From: Cepaea nemoralis
Lineage: Eukaryota > Mollusca > Gastropoda > Stylommatophora > Helicidae
DNA: 64,000 nt
Direction of reading: 5' to 3'
Assembly (NCBI GenBank): GCA_014155875.1
Contig: JACEFZ010011063.1
Span: 372,001 to 436,000 of the forward strand
A program made the position numbers and the translations under genes. Each line of letters begins with the position of its first letter. The stretch's first letter is position 1. Below the pieces are notes generated by a model. It was not told where the DNA came from and did no database searches. It was given only the letters and a program-made list of their open reading frames with translations. Positions 31,656 through 44,125 of the stretch are shown piece by piece.

Positions 31656-34600
31656 ATAGGACCTGTAGTAGGAGGGAAAATAACAAGGTCCCAAGATTTA
31701 AAGAATATTTTAATAACAGGTATAGTAGGACGAGTAGAGAATACTTTCAACTAGATGAAATCAAACAGTTTACAGAGAATAAAACAGATCCCAGCTCATG
31801 TATAATAGAAATAGGAAAATATAGAGTTCGTACATTAATTGATTCGGGAGCTCAGGTTAGTGTAATCAAAGAAAGTTTTTTATATAAAATAATGAGAAAT
31901 TGCAGAATATTTAGGAGTCATAATAATCTTCACTCTGTTACAGGACAAAATTTACAAGTAGTTGGCCAAACAATAATAAATCTTAAATTGGGGGGAGTCA
32001 ACATAAGACATCTTTTCCATGTAGTGAAAGATTTAAATAGAAATATGCTTATAGGTATAGATTTTCTAATAAAAAATGGTGTAAGACTTATGTTTGATCT
32101 ACAAAAATTAAAATTCAAGGACGTGTACGTAGATTTAGAGGAGGACATGCATATATCAGCACTGGTTAGAGTTAAAATGTCTACGACGTTAAAACCACAG
32201 TCGGTTAATTTGATACAGGCAAAGGTAAAGAGAAATCCATATTATTTAGCAGCACACACAGTTAGAATCACCGAATTGCAAAGGGAGGTAATTGATGAGC
32301 CTGGTCTAGAAGTTCCGGATGGAATAATATCATTAGATAAACACTTAACTTTTCCAGTAATGATTATTAACAACACAGGTAGAGAAATTAAATTATACAG
32401 AGGATGTGTAATAGCCAAAGTAGAACATAACATTAATGACATATTAGCAACAGATAGAGTAGAAATGGCCGGGAATAAATTATTCAGAAACTCCTAGTGA
32501 AAGAATTAATAACAGACGCAGACGCGAAAGAAAAGGGAACGTGCAGAAGGATGAATTGATCCATCCATTCAGAAGAAATACAGCCCAAATACATTCACTA
32601 GACAAAATAACAAGAGAGCAAGAATTGTTGGCACAGTTAAAAACTCCACCAGAAAATAAGAAAGTATTAGAACAACTTATAAAAGAGAATCAGGATGTAT
32701 TTGCAATTAATGATTTAGAATTGGGAAGGACAAAAACAGTTACGATGGAAATAGATACTGGAGATCATCCACCAATTAGTTTAAAACCGTATAGAACTCC
32801 CCTAAGAAATAGAGAAATTGTTGAAAAGGCAATAGAAGATATGTTGAAAGCAGGAATAATAACAAGATCGAAGTCAGAATGGTCATCTCCGATAGTAATT
32901 GTGACCAAAGCTGATGGTTCACATCGATTCTGCTGCGACTACCGGGCGTTGAACAAAATCACTAAAAATATAGCGTACCCATTACCGGTGATTGACGATA
33001 TTTTGGGCTTACTTAATGGGTCTACTTTCTTTACGACGTTAGATGCAAGATCAGGATTTTGGTGTATACCTATGTCCCCAGACGCCCAGAAAAAGAGTGC
33101 TTTTTGTACACACGCAGGTTCTTAAGAATTCTTACGAATGCCTTTTGGAGTACGTACAGCGCCCTCTTATTATATGCTATTAATAAATCAAGTATTAGAG
33201 GGTATGCAAAAGTTTGCATTGGCATACATAGATGACATTTTAATTTATACAGCAGGAGATGTAGATGATCACTTAAAACATGTAAAATTAGTATTCGACA
33301 GATTAAGAATACATGATGTCAAACTGAAGCTCAGTAAATGCGAATTTAAAAAAACAGAAACAAAGTATTTGGGGTATATTATTAATAGAGACGGAATTAA
33401 ATCAGATCAGGATAAGGTAAAGGTTATTAAGGAACTATCTCCTCCAACTAACGTAAAAGAAGTTCGTGCGTTTATCGGAACCTGTGGGTATTATCGGCGT
33501 TTCATTCCAGGGTTCTCAAAAATAGCAGAGCCTATTACTAACTTAACTGGCAAATACGCTAGATTTAAGTGGGATGATGAATGTCAAAAAGCGTTCGAGT
33601 TTTTAAAAAATAGCTTAACAGTAGTGCCACTATTGACATATCCAGATTTGAATAAACAGTTAATATTATATACAGATGCTTCAGATAATGCTATAGGAGC
33701 GTGTTTGGTTCAACCATATGAAGGAAATGAATCTGGAATACCAGGGGTTAAAAATGAAAGGCCAATCTATTTCTTGTCTCATAAACTTAGCAGGTGTCAG
33801 CGGAAATGGTCTACTATTGAGAAGGAGGCTTGTGCTATTCATTATGCTCTTCAGAAACTTAACTACTATCTACATAACGCAAATTTCATTATTAGAACTG
33901 ACCACATGCCTTTAAAATCTTTGTTAGAAGCTCCAGTGCAGAACAGGAAAATACAGACATGGGCGTTGAATCTACAGGGATACAATACTAGAATAGAATA
34001 CATACCAGGTAGGAACAACACATGTGCAGATCTATTGTCTAGAATCCCGTATCCACAGTCATCAGGAAACTCGGAAGACGAAGGTGAACCGGAGATAGAC
34101 GACCGAAACTGGCAAGTAAATATATTAGATTCTGCCATAATAAATAGAGAAGATTTTGAGAGTTTACTGTCGGATTAAGAGTCTGAACCTAGAGCAGAAG
34201 ACCCACATTTAGCACAATTTAATATGAAAGAAGAACAAGAATTAGATCCAAAAGTCTTAGAAATAAAACAGAAATTAAAAGAAACGGATGAGAATAAGTA
34301 TAAGAAGAATTATTTAGTTTTGCTAGAGGATGAACAGTTATATTACATGAGTGAAAGAAACGAACAGCTAAGGAAATATATTCCAAAACATTTGGAAAGT
34401 GAAGTTTTAAAAGCATATAATGATGAGAATGGTCATCTCGGTCGTGATAAATTAGTGAAAGCACTTACGAATAAATATTATTGGCCGAATTTATTTAAAA
34501 CTGCTTGTAAATATGTCGATACGTGTGAAAGATGCAGATTAAGGAATATGAAAACAATTAAGTGTCCCTTACAAGATACAGATATTCCTCAGTTTCCAAT

Positions 34601-35987
34601 GCAAAAAGTTAGTTTAGATATATCAGGTCCTCACCCTAGAACATTATCAGGGAACGTATATCTAATTCATATGGTGGACGTCTACAGTCTCTGGCCAGAA
34701 GTTTATGCAATTCCAGATAAGAGCGCAGATACTATCATTAATATTTTTTTTTACAGGAATTCGTACCAAGATTTAGTTGCCCACAGATTGTACTCACGGA
34801 TAATGGTAAAGAATTTGTGAATAAGAAATTCGAAAAGTTATTAAAAGATTTGAATATAAAACATATAAAGACCTCATACTATAGACCTTCTTCAAATGCT
34901 AAAAACGAAAGACAACATAGAACATTGTACGATATTATAGCAAAGATTGTCGATGAACATGAACAAGATTGGGATCTATTCCTAGGACCTGCGCTTAGCG
35001 CTATACGCACAAATCAAAATGAGAGCACAGGGTTTTCACCATTTTATTTATTACACGGGAGAGAGCCAATACTACCCATAGATAATCTGTTAAAACCAAG
35101 ACGTAAATATATGGGGGAAGACTTTCAAGAGGTCATCATACAAGAAATGCATAAAGCACATGTAAGATTAAAGAACAATATAATTAAAGCTAGAGAAAGA
35201 CAGAAAAAGTACAGAAACGTGAATACAAAATTACAGGAATTCAAAGTAGGTGATAGAGTTTAAGTTTGATGCTCGTTGGGTTCCAGGTTATTACATTTTA
35301 GAAAAGCTAGGAAATGTATCGTACAGTATAAAGAACCAGATCACGGGACATATAGCAAGGGCACACGTAGAGCACTTAAGAAGAGATAATGATGATAAGG
35401 GAAATAATAATTATAATAATAATTATTATTCAGACACCGTATACTTAGATGAACAAGTCGTCAGAAGAGCTACAATACCCCCAGATTTTAGAAAAGCTCC
35501 AGCACAAAGTCAATTAATAACAACTCCAGTTTGTGATGATACTCAAGAACAGGCAATACCGAAAACGATAGAAGAAAAAAATATGAATGAGGGTCATTAT
35601 GATAGTATAGAATCTATGGAAGAAGAGATAGGTGCTCCATTTAAAAATACTAGACAAGCAACGAAAAGGAGAATAGAGAGACAGAGAGAAAGAGAAGTGA
35701 AAATACAGAGAAGAATTAGGGAAAACTCATCAAGCGACGAATATATACCCCTATTAGAAAGGTCGTTAAGAAACGATGATAAAAAAAATAGATTGGATAT
35801 AGAAAAAAAAAGATTGGCAGCTGCTAGTAATAGACATACAGATGAAGAAGAAATGGATGAAAATTCAGAATCAAATAGTAGTATGGAAGAAAGTAATACT
35901 TTATTCGAAGAAGAAGATATTGATGTGGAGATAGCACTTATTCAAAGGAACTTGGAGTTACTGAGGAAATGGAAACGTAGGAAATAA
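31655..35987 (+). pseudogene. pol: Pol polyprotein, gypsy element 1 (broken)
   Basis: Domains in order: aspartic protease (DSGAQVSV at 31841), reverse transcriptase (RFCCDYRALN at about 32925, AYIDDILIY at about 33225), RNase H (LYTDASDNAIGACL at about 33668), integrase zinc region (C-x2-C near 34530) and catalytic region (LDISGPHP at 34614, NAKNERQHR at 34895), and an acidic tail. Compared with element 2 there is a 1-base gain in a G run at 32471, nonsense at 33123 and 34176, a length change in a T run at 34743-34752, and a deletion with frameshift near 35258 that removes about 10 codons before KFDARW. Protein similarity to element 2 is high throughout but the two are distinct families. Confidence 0.92.
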
Positions 35988-37560
35988 ATTGATAGATAAT
36001 ACTGCAGATAGCAAGATATAAATTTCATGATTTAAAAAGGAAAATGATACTTGAGGATGTATATGACACATTTGTTATGGAAAAGGGTTCTATTGATACT
36101 TATAATGAGTTGTCTTGAAGAATAGACATAATTAGGTATTAAGATAACTAATATGGATGTAAATTCGAGTGAGGTATATTTTTTTTACTGTAATTTTATT
36201 GCCAATTGATTTTATGGTTTGACTTCTTGAGTTTTCTTAAATAGATAAATAAGTTATTGTTGGTCCATAAAAGAGACTAACAATAGATAGGATGTATGTT
36301 ATATTATTTTAAAATATGTTTTTCTTTGAATGAGTTAATACCTTTAATTGATATGAGGGGAAACATAAATGATGTATAAAAACTTGGGGGGGGGGGGGGG
36401 GGGTATGATGTCCTGTTGTGATTTTATTTCGCTTAACTCATAATTTAAGTGAATTGTCTTGTGTGTTAAATAAGAATTACCTTGTTTATAAATATGTTAG
36501 AAATCGGTTAAGTTGAGTTTAAATTACAAACAGTTATGATTTTGTCCAGTATAAAAACAATACACGGGACTTTATATAGAACCCTTCGTTCAGAGAATAG
36601 TAATAAACTACTGAGGACTAGTAGAGAGACACATTATCTTTGTGAATAATATGTTCATGGGTATATTCTGTTGCTGTGATAATCAGCATAAAGAGGTTGA
36701 TATGGCTATGAAGTATTAGAAACATATGCCGGGGATGGTTATGAGAAAGTTAAAATAGGAGCTGCATCAAGGTCAGCATTAATTGAAGATATATGGATTG
36801 GATACCATATTATGAGTAACGATATGATAGTTGGTTAATAGAGAATAGATAAAAAGGGGGCTGTGAATGGCAGCATATAAGGTTGGGTATATGGAATAGA
36901 TAAACAAGGAGGCGTGTCATGGGATGTGAGGGGGCAAAATATAGGAGCTGTGAAAAAACAGCGTTAATTAATTTAAAATGTTCATGGAATATGAACATTG
37001 GGTCATGGTTGAAGGTGAGATAAGTGAAATATAGACAAGGTTGTGGATGGCAATATAAATGTTGAGTATATAAAAGAAAACTTAGATCAACTTAATTTAT
37101 AGTGAACAGAGATGTATTTCATAAGATATACTTAAAAAAAAAAAAACTTTTTACAAAAGTTTTTTCGTTGGCAAGAGAGGTAAATGTGATTGTGTTGACT
37201 ATTTCCTTATACTTTTCATAAATTGGGTGCGCACCCCTTCTTTACTTTTTTTAAACTACATCTTTTCTGTCTATCCTGTGTTGTGTGAATGAGAAATTTC
37301 ATAATGTCAAGTGTACGATAACGATTGATACGAGCCATTCTTATGATATATATATATATTTTGTAAAGAAACTTTGAAGAGCCAGAAACGAAGAAGAAAT
37401 ATAACTTCATAGTGGTTTGCTATGTGGTACAATTGGAAGGAAATATTCACCTAAAATAGAGTTAGTTTGGGTGCGGCTTAGAGAAATTATGGGAGGTAAG
37501 GAGAGAAGGTGTAGGATAAAGCGGTTAGGAGTTAAGACTTTTGAAGAAGAAAAGTCTTTT

Positions 37561-37574
37561 AAAAGACAGGGAGG
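37561..37574 (+). promoter_or_regulatory. Polypurine tract, gypsy element 1
   Basis: AAAAGACAGGGAGG lies directly before the 3' LTR and is the expected plus-strand DNA primer. Confidence 0.85.
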
Positions 37575-37836
37575 TGTAGCAGAATGAATATCATATCAGT
37601 ATTAGCTTAGGGGTGCAAGACTACAGCACGCTTGAGCATCCATATAGAACAGTAAGAAGGATGCTCAAGTCGTGACGTAGCTTGTTGTTGGGTGGTTACC
37701 ACCAAGGACGAGGGAAGAGAAGACAACATCATAATTGATTAGTACTTGGATTTTGTATCAACCATCATGTGTAAATAAAGCCTGTTTTGAAATAACACAG
37801 CAGAACTTGTTGATCCTCTGTATACGCATTGTTACA
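37575..37836 (+). repeat. 3' LTR of gypsy element 1
   Basis: 262 bp, identical to the 5' LTR except for one base. It is followed by the CCCT target-site duplication and then arm-end C sequence. Confidence 0.97.
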
Positions 37837-37975
37837 CCCTCTACAGACCATATGCCGGCCACATTTACTTATGAATCCCCTCTTCAGACTCAATTCACAA
37901 CCCTAACCCTAAACCACGGGGACCCTTGCGGTTGGGGTCTCTAAAAAGCAGTGGGTAATTACCCTACATTACTAC
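37837..37975 (-). repeat. Arm end C, outermost part
   Basis: Aligns with 24750-24890 of arm B, including ACCCTAACCCTAAACCACGG and ACATTACTACTC. It ends at the satellite. Confidence 0.8.
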
Positions 37976-38820
37976 TCTCGTGATAAAGAACATTACTTTA
38001 GTGACAATGAAAATTTTCTCCGTGACAATGAACATTTCCTACGTGACAATGAAAATTACGTCCGTGACAATGAACATTTCCTCTGTGATAATGAACATTG
38101 CCACTGTGACAAAGAACATTGCGTCTGTGACAATGGATATTTCTCCGGGACAAAGAACATTATCCCCGTGACAAAGACGATTCCCTCCGTGACAAAACAC
38201 TTTCTCAATGACAATGAACATTTCCTCCGTGGCAATCAACATTTTCTCGTGATAACAAACATGTCCTCTGTGACAATAAACATTTCCTCCGTGACAATGA
38301 CAATTTCTTACGTGACAAGGAACGTATACTCCGTGACAAAGATCATTTCATCTGCGACAAAGAACATTTTCTTATCGGCAATGAACATTTCCTCCATGAC
38401 AATGAACATTTCCTCAGTGACAATGAACATTTCTTCCTTGACAAGGAACATTACTTCCGTAACAATGAACATGTCCTCCGTGATAACGGACATTTCCTCC
38501 GTGATAAGGAACAATTCCTCCGTGACAAAGAACACTTTCTCATTCACAATGAAAGTTTCATTGACAATAAACATTTCCTCATTGACAATGAACAGTTCTT
38601 CCGTGATGATGAAGAGTTCCTCCGTAAGAATAAACCTTTCTCTCGTTGACACATAAACATTTTCTCATTGACAATGAAAATATCCTCCCATTCAATACAC
38701 ACTTTCTCAATGACAATGAACATTTCCTCCGTGACAATAAACATTTCCTGCCTTACAATAAATATTTTATTGACAATGAATATTTCCTCCTTGACAATAA
38801 ATGTTTCCTACTATCATTGA
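37976..38820 (+). repeat. 21-bp satellite, copy C (forward)
   Basis: About 40 units of GTGACAATGAACATTTCCTCC, here in the opposite orientation relative to the arm end compared with copies A and B. Open frames on both strands are artefacts of the 21-bp period. Confidence 0.95.
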
Positions 38821-39080
38821 CAGTAAACGTTTCTTTCCACACAATGAACATCTCCTCCCACAACAATGAACATCTGCCATATCAATGAACATCTTCCAAA
38901 CAATCAACATCTCCTTTCCAAACAATCAACATCTCTTCTCACACAAACATATCCTTCCACACAATGAACATCTGCTCTAACACAAACATCTACTTCTGCA
39001 CAATGAACGTCGCCTTCCACACAATGAACTTCTCCTTCCACCCAATGAACGTCTCCTTCCACACAATGAACATCTCCTGC
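38821..39080 (+). repeat. Second 21-bp satellite (CACACAATGAACATCTCCTTC)
   Basis: About 12 units. It shares the core ACAATGAACAT and the 21-bp period with the first satellite, and runs on from it without a break. Confidence 0.9.
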
Positions 39081-39232
39081 CACACTTCTTCTTCTTCTTC
39101 TTCCTTCCTTCTTCTTCTTCTTCTTCTTTCTTCTTCTTCTTCTTCTTCTTCTTCTTCTTCTTCTTCTTCTTCTTCTTCTTCTTCTTCTTCTTCTTCTTCT
39201 TCTTCTTCTTCTTCTTCTTCTTCTTCGTCTCT

Positions 39233-39264
<32 letters not shown>

Positions 39265-39440
39265 TTCCTCCTCCTTCTCCTCCTCCTCCTAATCCCTCCT
39301 CCTCCTCCCTCTTCTTCTTCTTCTTCTTCTTCTTCTTCTTCTTCTTCTTCTTCTTCTTCTTCTTCTTCTTCTTCTTCTTCTTCTTCTTCTTCTTCTTCTT
39401 CTTCTTCTTCTTCTTCTTCTTCTTCTTCTTCTTCTTCTTC
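39081..39440 (+). repeat. (CTT)n / (CTC)n trinucleotide tract
   Basis: About 360 bp of CTT with an interrupted CTC section at 39235-39310. It gives poly-Ser, poly-Phe, poly-Glu, poly-Lys and poly-Arg frames that are not genes. Confidence 0.98.
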
Positions 39441-39799
39441 CATCCGGAGACTTTTTTTCGGACGTAATTGCGTTGTGCCAGTTTACAGCAGAGCTGCGTT
39501 CTTGCGCCGTTAGGCCGAAACATCCGACTTCTGCGGGCATTTGTTGACCGGGTTAACCTTCCCTGGGATTTCTTAGGACGTTTGACTCTCACTGTTGTGG
39601 TGTCATACCCCATCCCAGTTGGCCCATTTAGAACAGCCGAAAACATTCTGGTCAGCCCTCAAGGGAAAGCAGGAGCAGGCCATGGGCATTCCCCGCCATC
39701 CAAGGAGTCTTGCACATGACTGCTTAGCCTCACTTCGGTATATTCAGCCTTCCATTCACCACAAACTGTTCCTCCGGAAACCAGAAGAATGCAGTCTGC

Positions 39800-39995
39800 A
39801 GATGACATCCACACAGTGAACCTTTGATTCGGACTTTCCACTTAATGGATTTGTTATCTAAGCAATATTCCATTTCGTACCACTGGGACGCTTTTTCCAC
39901 CTTTGATGACACCCACACAATGAGCTTTTGATTCGGACTTTCCATGTAATGGATTTGCTAGCCAAGCAATATTCCATTTCATGCCTCTGAGACGC
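39800..39995 (+). repeat. About 105-bp tandem repeat
   Basis: Two units contain TTTGATTCGGACTTTCCA and AAGCAATATTCCATTTC. The rest of 39441-40056 has no recognised feature; it may be the 3' untranslated part of the LINE to its right. Confidence 0.7.
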
Positions 39996-40056
39996 TTATG
40001 CTACCAGCATACCTGTGGTATGAAGTGAGGCAGTCTAAGTACTTCTTCGTGCACCT

Positions 40057-40742
40057 TTAGACGTCAACCTGAATGTAGTTAAAGTAAGCTGTTGTCAACT
40101 TGAGCTTGTCCATAAATGATGCCGGTGCGGGCCAAAGTATCCTTCTCTGTTCTGCATATATATGCAGCAAATGTTTAGCTGTCATTTTACCAGTTCCACA
40201 ATTACAATGATCGGTATCTCCTATCTTTAGTTTATTGAACAATTGGTATTTCAGCCTGTTATGTCCTGTGCGGAGTCTGAAGATTGCTACTTGTTCACTT
40301 CGGTAGAGTTTGTAATATGCATCATCTTTCTGGTGGCCTGGATGCTCTGATTCCCATTTGGTTCTATAATAGCATTTTATAAACATCTTTGCCTCATTAT
40401 AGGTTATGTCTATGTCAGGTTGTGGTAGTCGTCCACCCTCTTTTGCTAGTCTGTCAGCCTCTTCATTTCCAGGTATACTGCAATGTGATGGGATCCACTC
40501 TACTACAACTTTTTTTGGGATTTCTGACATAGTCCATGGAATGCGGCTCTTAGGTCTGCTATTTCTGTGCTGTTTTTGCTCTTCAGTATTGAGACAGCTG
40601 ACTTTGCATCTGTGAAGATAGCTATTTGCTTCTCTTTATTTTCCTCCATCAAGAGCATTTCTGCTGCAATTTTCAAAGCCTCTACCTCTGCTTTGAAGTT
40701 ACTTGAAAATTGTCCAGGTGCCACTGACTGTTTTTTTTCCAC
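40057..40742 (-). pseudogene. LINE RNase H domain, frameshifted
   Basis: Two overlapping frames. 40742-40503 has AEVEALKIAAEML and IFTDAKSAVSIL (the second and third acidic positions). 40530-40057 has WIPSHCSIPGNEEADRLAKE (the His and last Asp region) and a Cys/His-containing tail (CNCGTG...H). A frameshift in the overlap breaks the domain. It removes the RNA strand during integration in I-type LINEs. Confidence 0.85.
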
Positions 40743-41736
40743 TCCAATTTTTAAATTTAGGAGAATTCCTTCTCCTCCGTTTTCTATTGAATTTTTGGCT
40801 GATCCATCTGTATATGCTTGGGTCCAATTGCTACTTGGGTAATGTTCTTTTATGTAGTTTAGGTCTATTTTTCTTCTTTCTGTGTCATTCTGAGTGTTCT
40901 TTTTCTCAATACCAGGAATGTTTTCTATAATCTCAGGCAGTTGCTGCTGTCTCCAAGCTGGGAACTTGTGTGCATTGTTAATGGGTTTAACTGTTGATAT
41001 GTTAAGTATAGGCGATCTGCCCTAATCTTTTCGTTTCTGCTAGGTTTCTACAAAGTTTACTTACGCTTCCGATCTTCCATTTCCAAAACCATTACACCTT
41101 TTATAGATGGGGTGGTCTGTAAAATAGTCGTAAATTTTTCTGTGTGTTGGGCTCTAATATATATTCTATCCTGCATTGGTTGTAAACAAGTGATCTTCCA
41201 ATTATGATCCGCACTCCTTGATTTTGGACTCTACTTATTTTGTTAAAATTTGACTTAGCTGCTGTTTTTGCCCAAGCCGCGATGCATATTCCAGTACTGG
41301 CCACTCCCGTCCTGTGTATAACTTCTGAGAGCTTTCTCCTCTGCTCCCCCACGTTGTACAGCAAGCTTTTTCATGATTGCCATTCTTTGCCTTGCTCTTG
41401 TTCGATTTTTCTCAGCCTGTGTCTTCCATGTCAGGCGACGATCAAAGGTAACTCCTAGATAGTTTGGATTTTCTTAATGGCGCAATATTTTTCCATTCAA
41501 TACCAGCTTAGGGTGCTGAGTTTTATTTGAGAGGGAGAACACTGTGCATGTTGTTTTCTTCTTACTTATATTCACTAGCCATGATTTTGACCAGTCCTCT
41601 AGCGCTAATAGGGCTTGCTGTATTCTGCTGTTAGCTGTACTAGTATATTCTTCAGATGTCCATAATGCTAGGTCATCTACAAAGGAGGATGTGTGTACTC
41701 TGGCTGGAAAATATTCCGTGATGTCATTTATATATG

Positions 41737-42603
41737 CTAGGGATAATGTTGGTGAACTCCTCTTCTGCGGACACCTTGCTCCAACAGCATCTTTTTGCTG
41801 GTGTGTCCTTGTACTTTTGTCCTGGCAGTTCTGTTCTCAAGGTAGTGGCTGATCCATTTGTACATTTTCCCACAAACATGCATTTTTTGCAGTTTTACTT
41901 TCAGTCCTTCCTTCCATACTTTATCAAATGCTTTTTCTAAATCTATCCAGACCGCTAGTGTGTGCTTTTTCTCTTGGAAGGCATCCTCTATTTCCTGAGC
42001 TATATAGGTTATTTGATCTTCAGTGGATCTGTACTTTCTGAATCCTGCTTGGTGTGGTGTTAAGAGTTGGTTTTCTTCCAGATGCCATGTTAGCCTGCCA
42101 TTGATAATGCGTTCCATTAATTTTCCTACACAGCTAAGTAGACTGATAGGTCGATAGCCATTTGGTTCTTCCAGGTCTTTTCCTTTCTTTGGGACTGGTA
42201 TTAGTATAGCTTCCTTCCATGACTGTGGGACTATTCCTCTCTTCCAGCTGTAATTTAGGACTGCTAGTAGTTTCTTTTTTGCTTTAATGCCTAGAACTAT
42301 TAGCATTTCATTTGTAATTCCATCCTTTCCTGGTGATTTCTTCTTTTTTAGGGTATTCATGGCCTGCTCCATTTCTTCTATTTTCAGATTTGCCATCATA
42401 TATTCTGCTGCTGTCTCTGTATTACTATGATGTGTCTGTTTATCTTTGATTGCGTTCTTCTGTTCGGTTGTAATATCAATGTGGTTTGCACTAGCATAGT
42501 ATTTCATTAGTGCATTTGCAGCCTTTTGTCCTGTAAGCAAGGCATTTCCTTGTTTAATTGTTATTTGTTTGTTTCTGAGTCCTTCATTGTTCATGGCTTT
42601 CAC
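41737..42603 (-). CDS. LINE reverse transcriptase, N-terminal half
   Basis: 288 codons with SPGKDGITNEML, GYRPISLLSCVGK, HQAGFRKYRSTEDQ and WIDLEKAFDKVW (first catalytic Asp). The GVRQG-type block has become GVRRRGVHQHYP just before a frameshift. The catalytic VDD lies in another frame at about 41670 (SSFVDDLALW). Linker sequence (42600-42902) precedes it in a different frame. Inactive. Confidence 0.88.
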   Translation of the reverse strand: MKAMNNEGLRNKQITIKQGNALLTGQKAANALMKYYASANHIDITTEQKNAIKDKQTHHSNTETAAEYMMANLKIEEMEQAMNTLKKKKSPGKDGITNEMLIVLGIKAKKKLLAVLNYSWKRGIVPQSWKEAILIPVPKKGKDLEEPNGYRPISLLSCVGKLMERIINGRLTWHLEENQLLTPHQAGFRKYRSTEDQITYIAQEIEDAFQEKKHTLAVWIDLEKAFDKVWKEGLKVKLQKMHVCGKMYKWISHYLENRTARTKVQGHTSKKMLLEQGVRRRGVHQHYP

Positions 42604-42911
42604 CAGTTTCCATAGTTTGTTTCAATCCTTGTCAAAAGTTCAGGTTTTCTGTTTTTTCCAATCCAACAATCTCTTGTTGTTTGATTTACTGTTCTTTTAT
42701 ATTGTGTTGAGATGGCTTTGAGAGAGATGATCAGTTGTTTGTTCTCTCTCTCTGCTGTCTTTCTGGCATCCTCAATTTTGTTCTCCAAAATTTGTAGTTC
42801 TTCAGTCCAGTATGGTTCGTAATTTTTCCTCGCTCCTCTTGAAATGGACTCAGGTGCCGCCTGTATTATTGCTTTGTTTAGACTTTCCACCATTTGTTTC
42901 ATGTTGCCATG

Positions 42912-43580
42912 TCATGTATTTATATTTTCACAATATTTGTCTGTTAGTATGGCAAATTTGTCCCAATCCGCTCGTTTGTAATTCCAACGAGGCAAAGGCT
43001 TTTTCCCCTGTGGAACATACTCCATATTCATTACAAGCTTGATTGGTCTGTGGTCACTACCTGCTAATTGGTCAAGCACATGGCGATCGATTTTGTGGAG
43101 GATGTCTCCTGTGCAGAAAGCTAAGTCTGGAGTAGAAGTGGTAAACCATCTTCTAGAGTAGAAGCTCGGTGTGTCGTCCGCTTTGTTGAGTAGATGAAGA
43201 TTTGAGTCTATTTCCCAGTCCTCCACTTCATCTCCTCTGTTGTCAGTATCTGGGTATCCCCATCTTTCTGAACGGCTATTAAAGTCTCCGACAATAATGC
43301 AGTTTGTGTCAGTTATTTTCATGTTTGAAAGTGTAAGGTCCTTATCTGCTGGGCTATACAGATTGTAAATTCTTATTTTCACGTGCTTTATCATTATATC
43401 AACACCTATTATTTCCGTTTGATTGTCAGAATTTACAAATACTTCACTACAAGATATTGTGTTCCGTGTAAGTATTATAACTCCTCCTTTATGTCCTTCG
43501 CATTCGAAACGTGTGGCCTGATATCCTCTGACTGAGAATCTGCGATTGACGTTGAGGTGTGTCTCTTGAATGCATGCCAC
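42912..43580 (-). CDS. LINE endonuclease
   Basis: 222 codons: CIQETHLN near the N-terminus (the catalytic Glu), IVGDFNSRSERWG near residue 95 (GDFN), and AGSDHRPI near residue 178 (catalytic SDH). This is the APE-type endonuclease used for target-primed reverse transcription. It starts at an in-frame Met inside the domain; the real N-terminus lies upstream. Confidence 0.88.
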   Translation of the reverse strand: MACIQETHLNVNRRFSVRGYQATRFECEGHKGGVIILTRNTISCSEVFVNSDNQTEIIGVDIMIKHVKIRIYNLYSPADKDLTLSNMKITDTNCIIVGDFNSRSERWGYPDTDNRGDEVEDWEIDSNLHLLNKADDTPSFYSRRWFTTSTPDLAFCTGDILHKIDRHVLDQLAGSDHRPIKLVMNMEYVPQGKKPLPRWNYKRADWDKFAILTDKYCENINT

Positions 43581-44125
43581 ATCTATTCTATCGTTATGAA
43601 GACGCTGTGTTAGGGAGACTTTCTTGTTATAAACTCCTTCGACATTCCACTGTAGTATGTTGAGTGTCCAGGGTGTTTGGTCAATAGCTCTTAACCTACT
43701 CCTCTGTGCCTTGACTCCACAGTACAGGGGAAGGTGACCACCAATAGTAATGGGTGGACCCCTCGAGGCAGGGGGTCCGGCACGGTCACCGCCTGATCAG
43801 ACTTTACGGGATTAGCACCATACTGATTAATTTTAAACTGTGGCATGATGAACTGATTAAGTTACGTTTCACTGCTTTGTCAAGCCTGTGGCTCAGTACA
43901 TCGGATTTCGACAAGCATTTTTCGGGGTGCTTTCCCTAGCCTTTGACTATCCCCAGTCTACATACAAGGCAGCAGGTTTGTGTGTCACTTGGTCTGGTTC
44001 CTCTCCCTTGACGTGTCCGATATGGTGACCCTACCAGTAGCTGCGCTACCGTCGGCATAGCTCTTGGGGTCATTGGAACACACAGGCCCCTCTACCTCGC
44101 CACGGTGGACACACGGCAGAGGGGT

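Larger units (their letters stand above)
29331..37836 (+). mobile_element. Complete Ty3/gypsy LTR retrotransposon (element 1)
   Basis: 8.5 kb, flanked by CCCT on both sides (29327-29330 and 37837-37840). The uninterrupted target CGACCCTCTACAG is seen in arm B at 24748. It has two 262-bp LTRs, a primer-binding site, an unusually long leader (29593-30680), gag, pol in the -1 frame, a polypurine tract and a 1.6-kb 3' untranslated region with a G14+ run at 36387. The gene order protease, RT, RNase H, integrase is that of Ty3/gypsy. pol is broken in five places, so it cannot move by itself. Confidence 0.95.
40057..44125 (-). mobile_element. RNase-H-bearing LINE (I superfamily-like)
   Basis: A 4-kb non-LTR element in reverse with endonuclease, reverse transcriptase and RNase H in that order. 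RNase H places it in the I-type superfamily. The 5' leader (43590-44125) is GC-rich and lies against the second 21-bp satellite. There are several frameshifts between coding blocks, so it is inactive. Confidence 0.85.

Noticed and set aside
36810..37410. Short open frames in the 3' part of gypsy element 1 (possible env)
   Set aside because: No membrane segments or conserved motifs, and no matching frame in element 2; taken as 3' untranslated sequence.
38904..39646. Poly-Glu/Arg/Lys and poly-Ser/Phe open frames over 160 codons
   Set aside because: Translation of the CTT/GAA trinucleotide tract.
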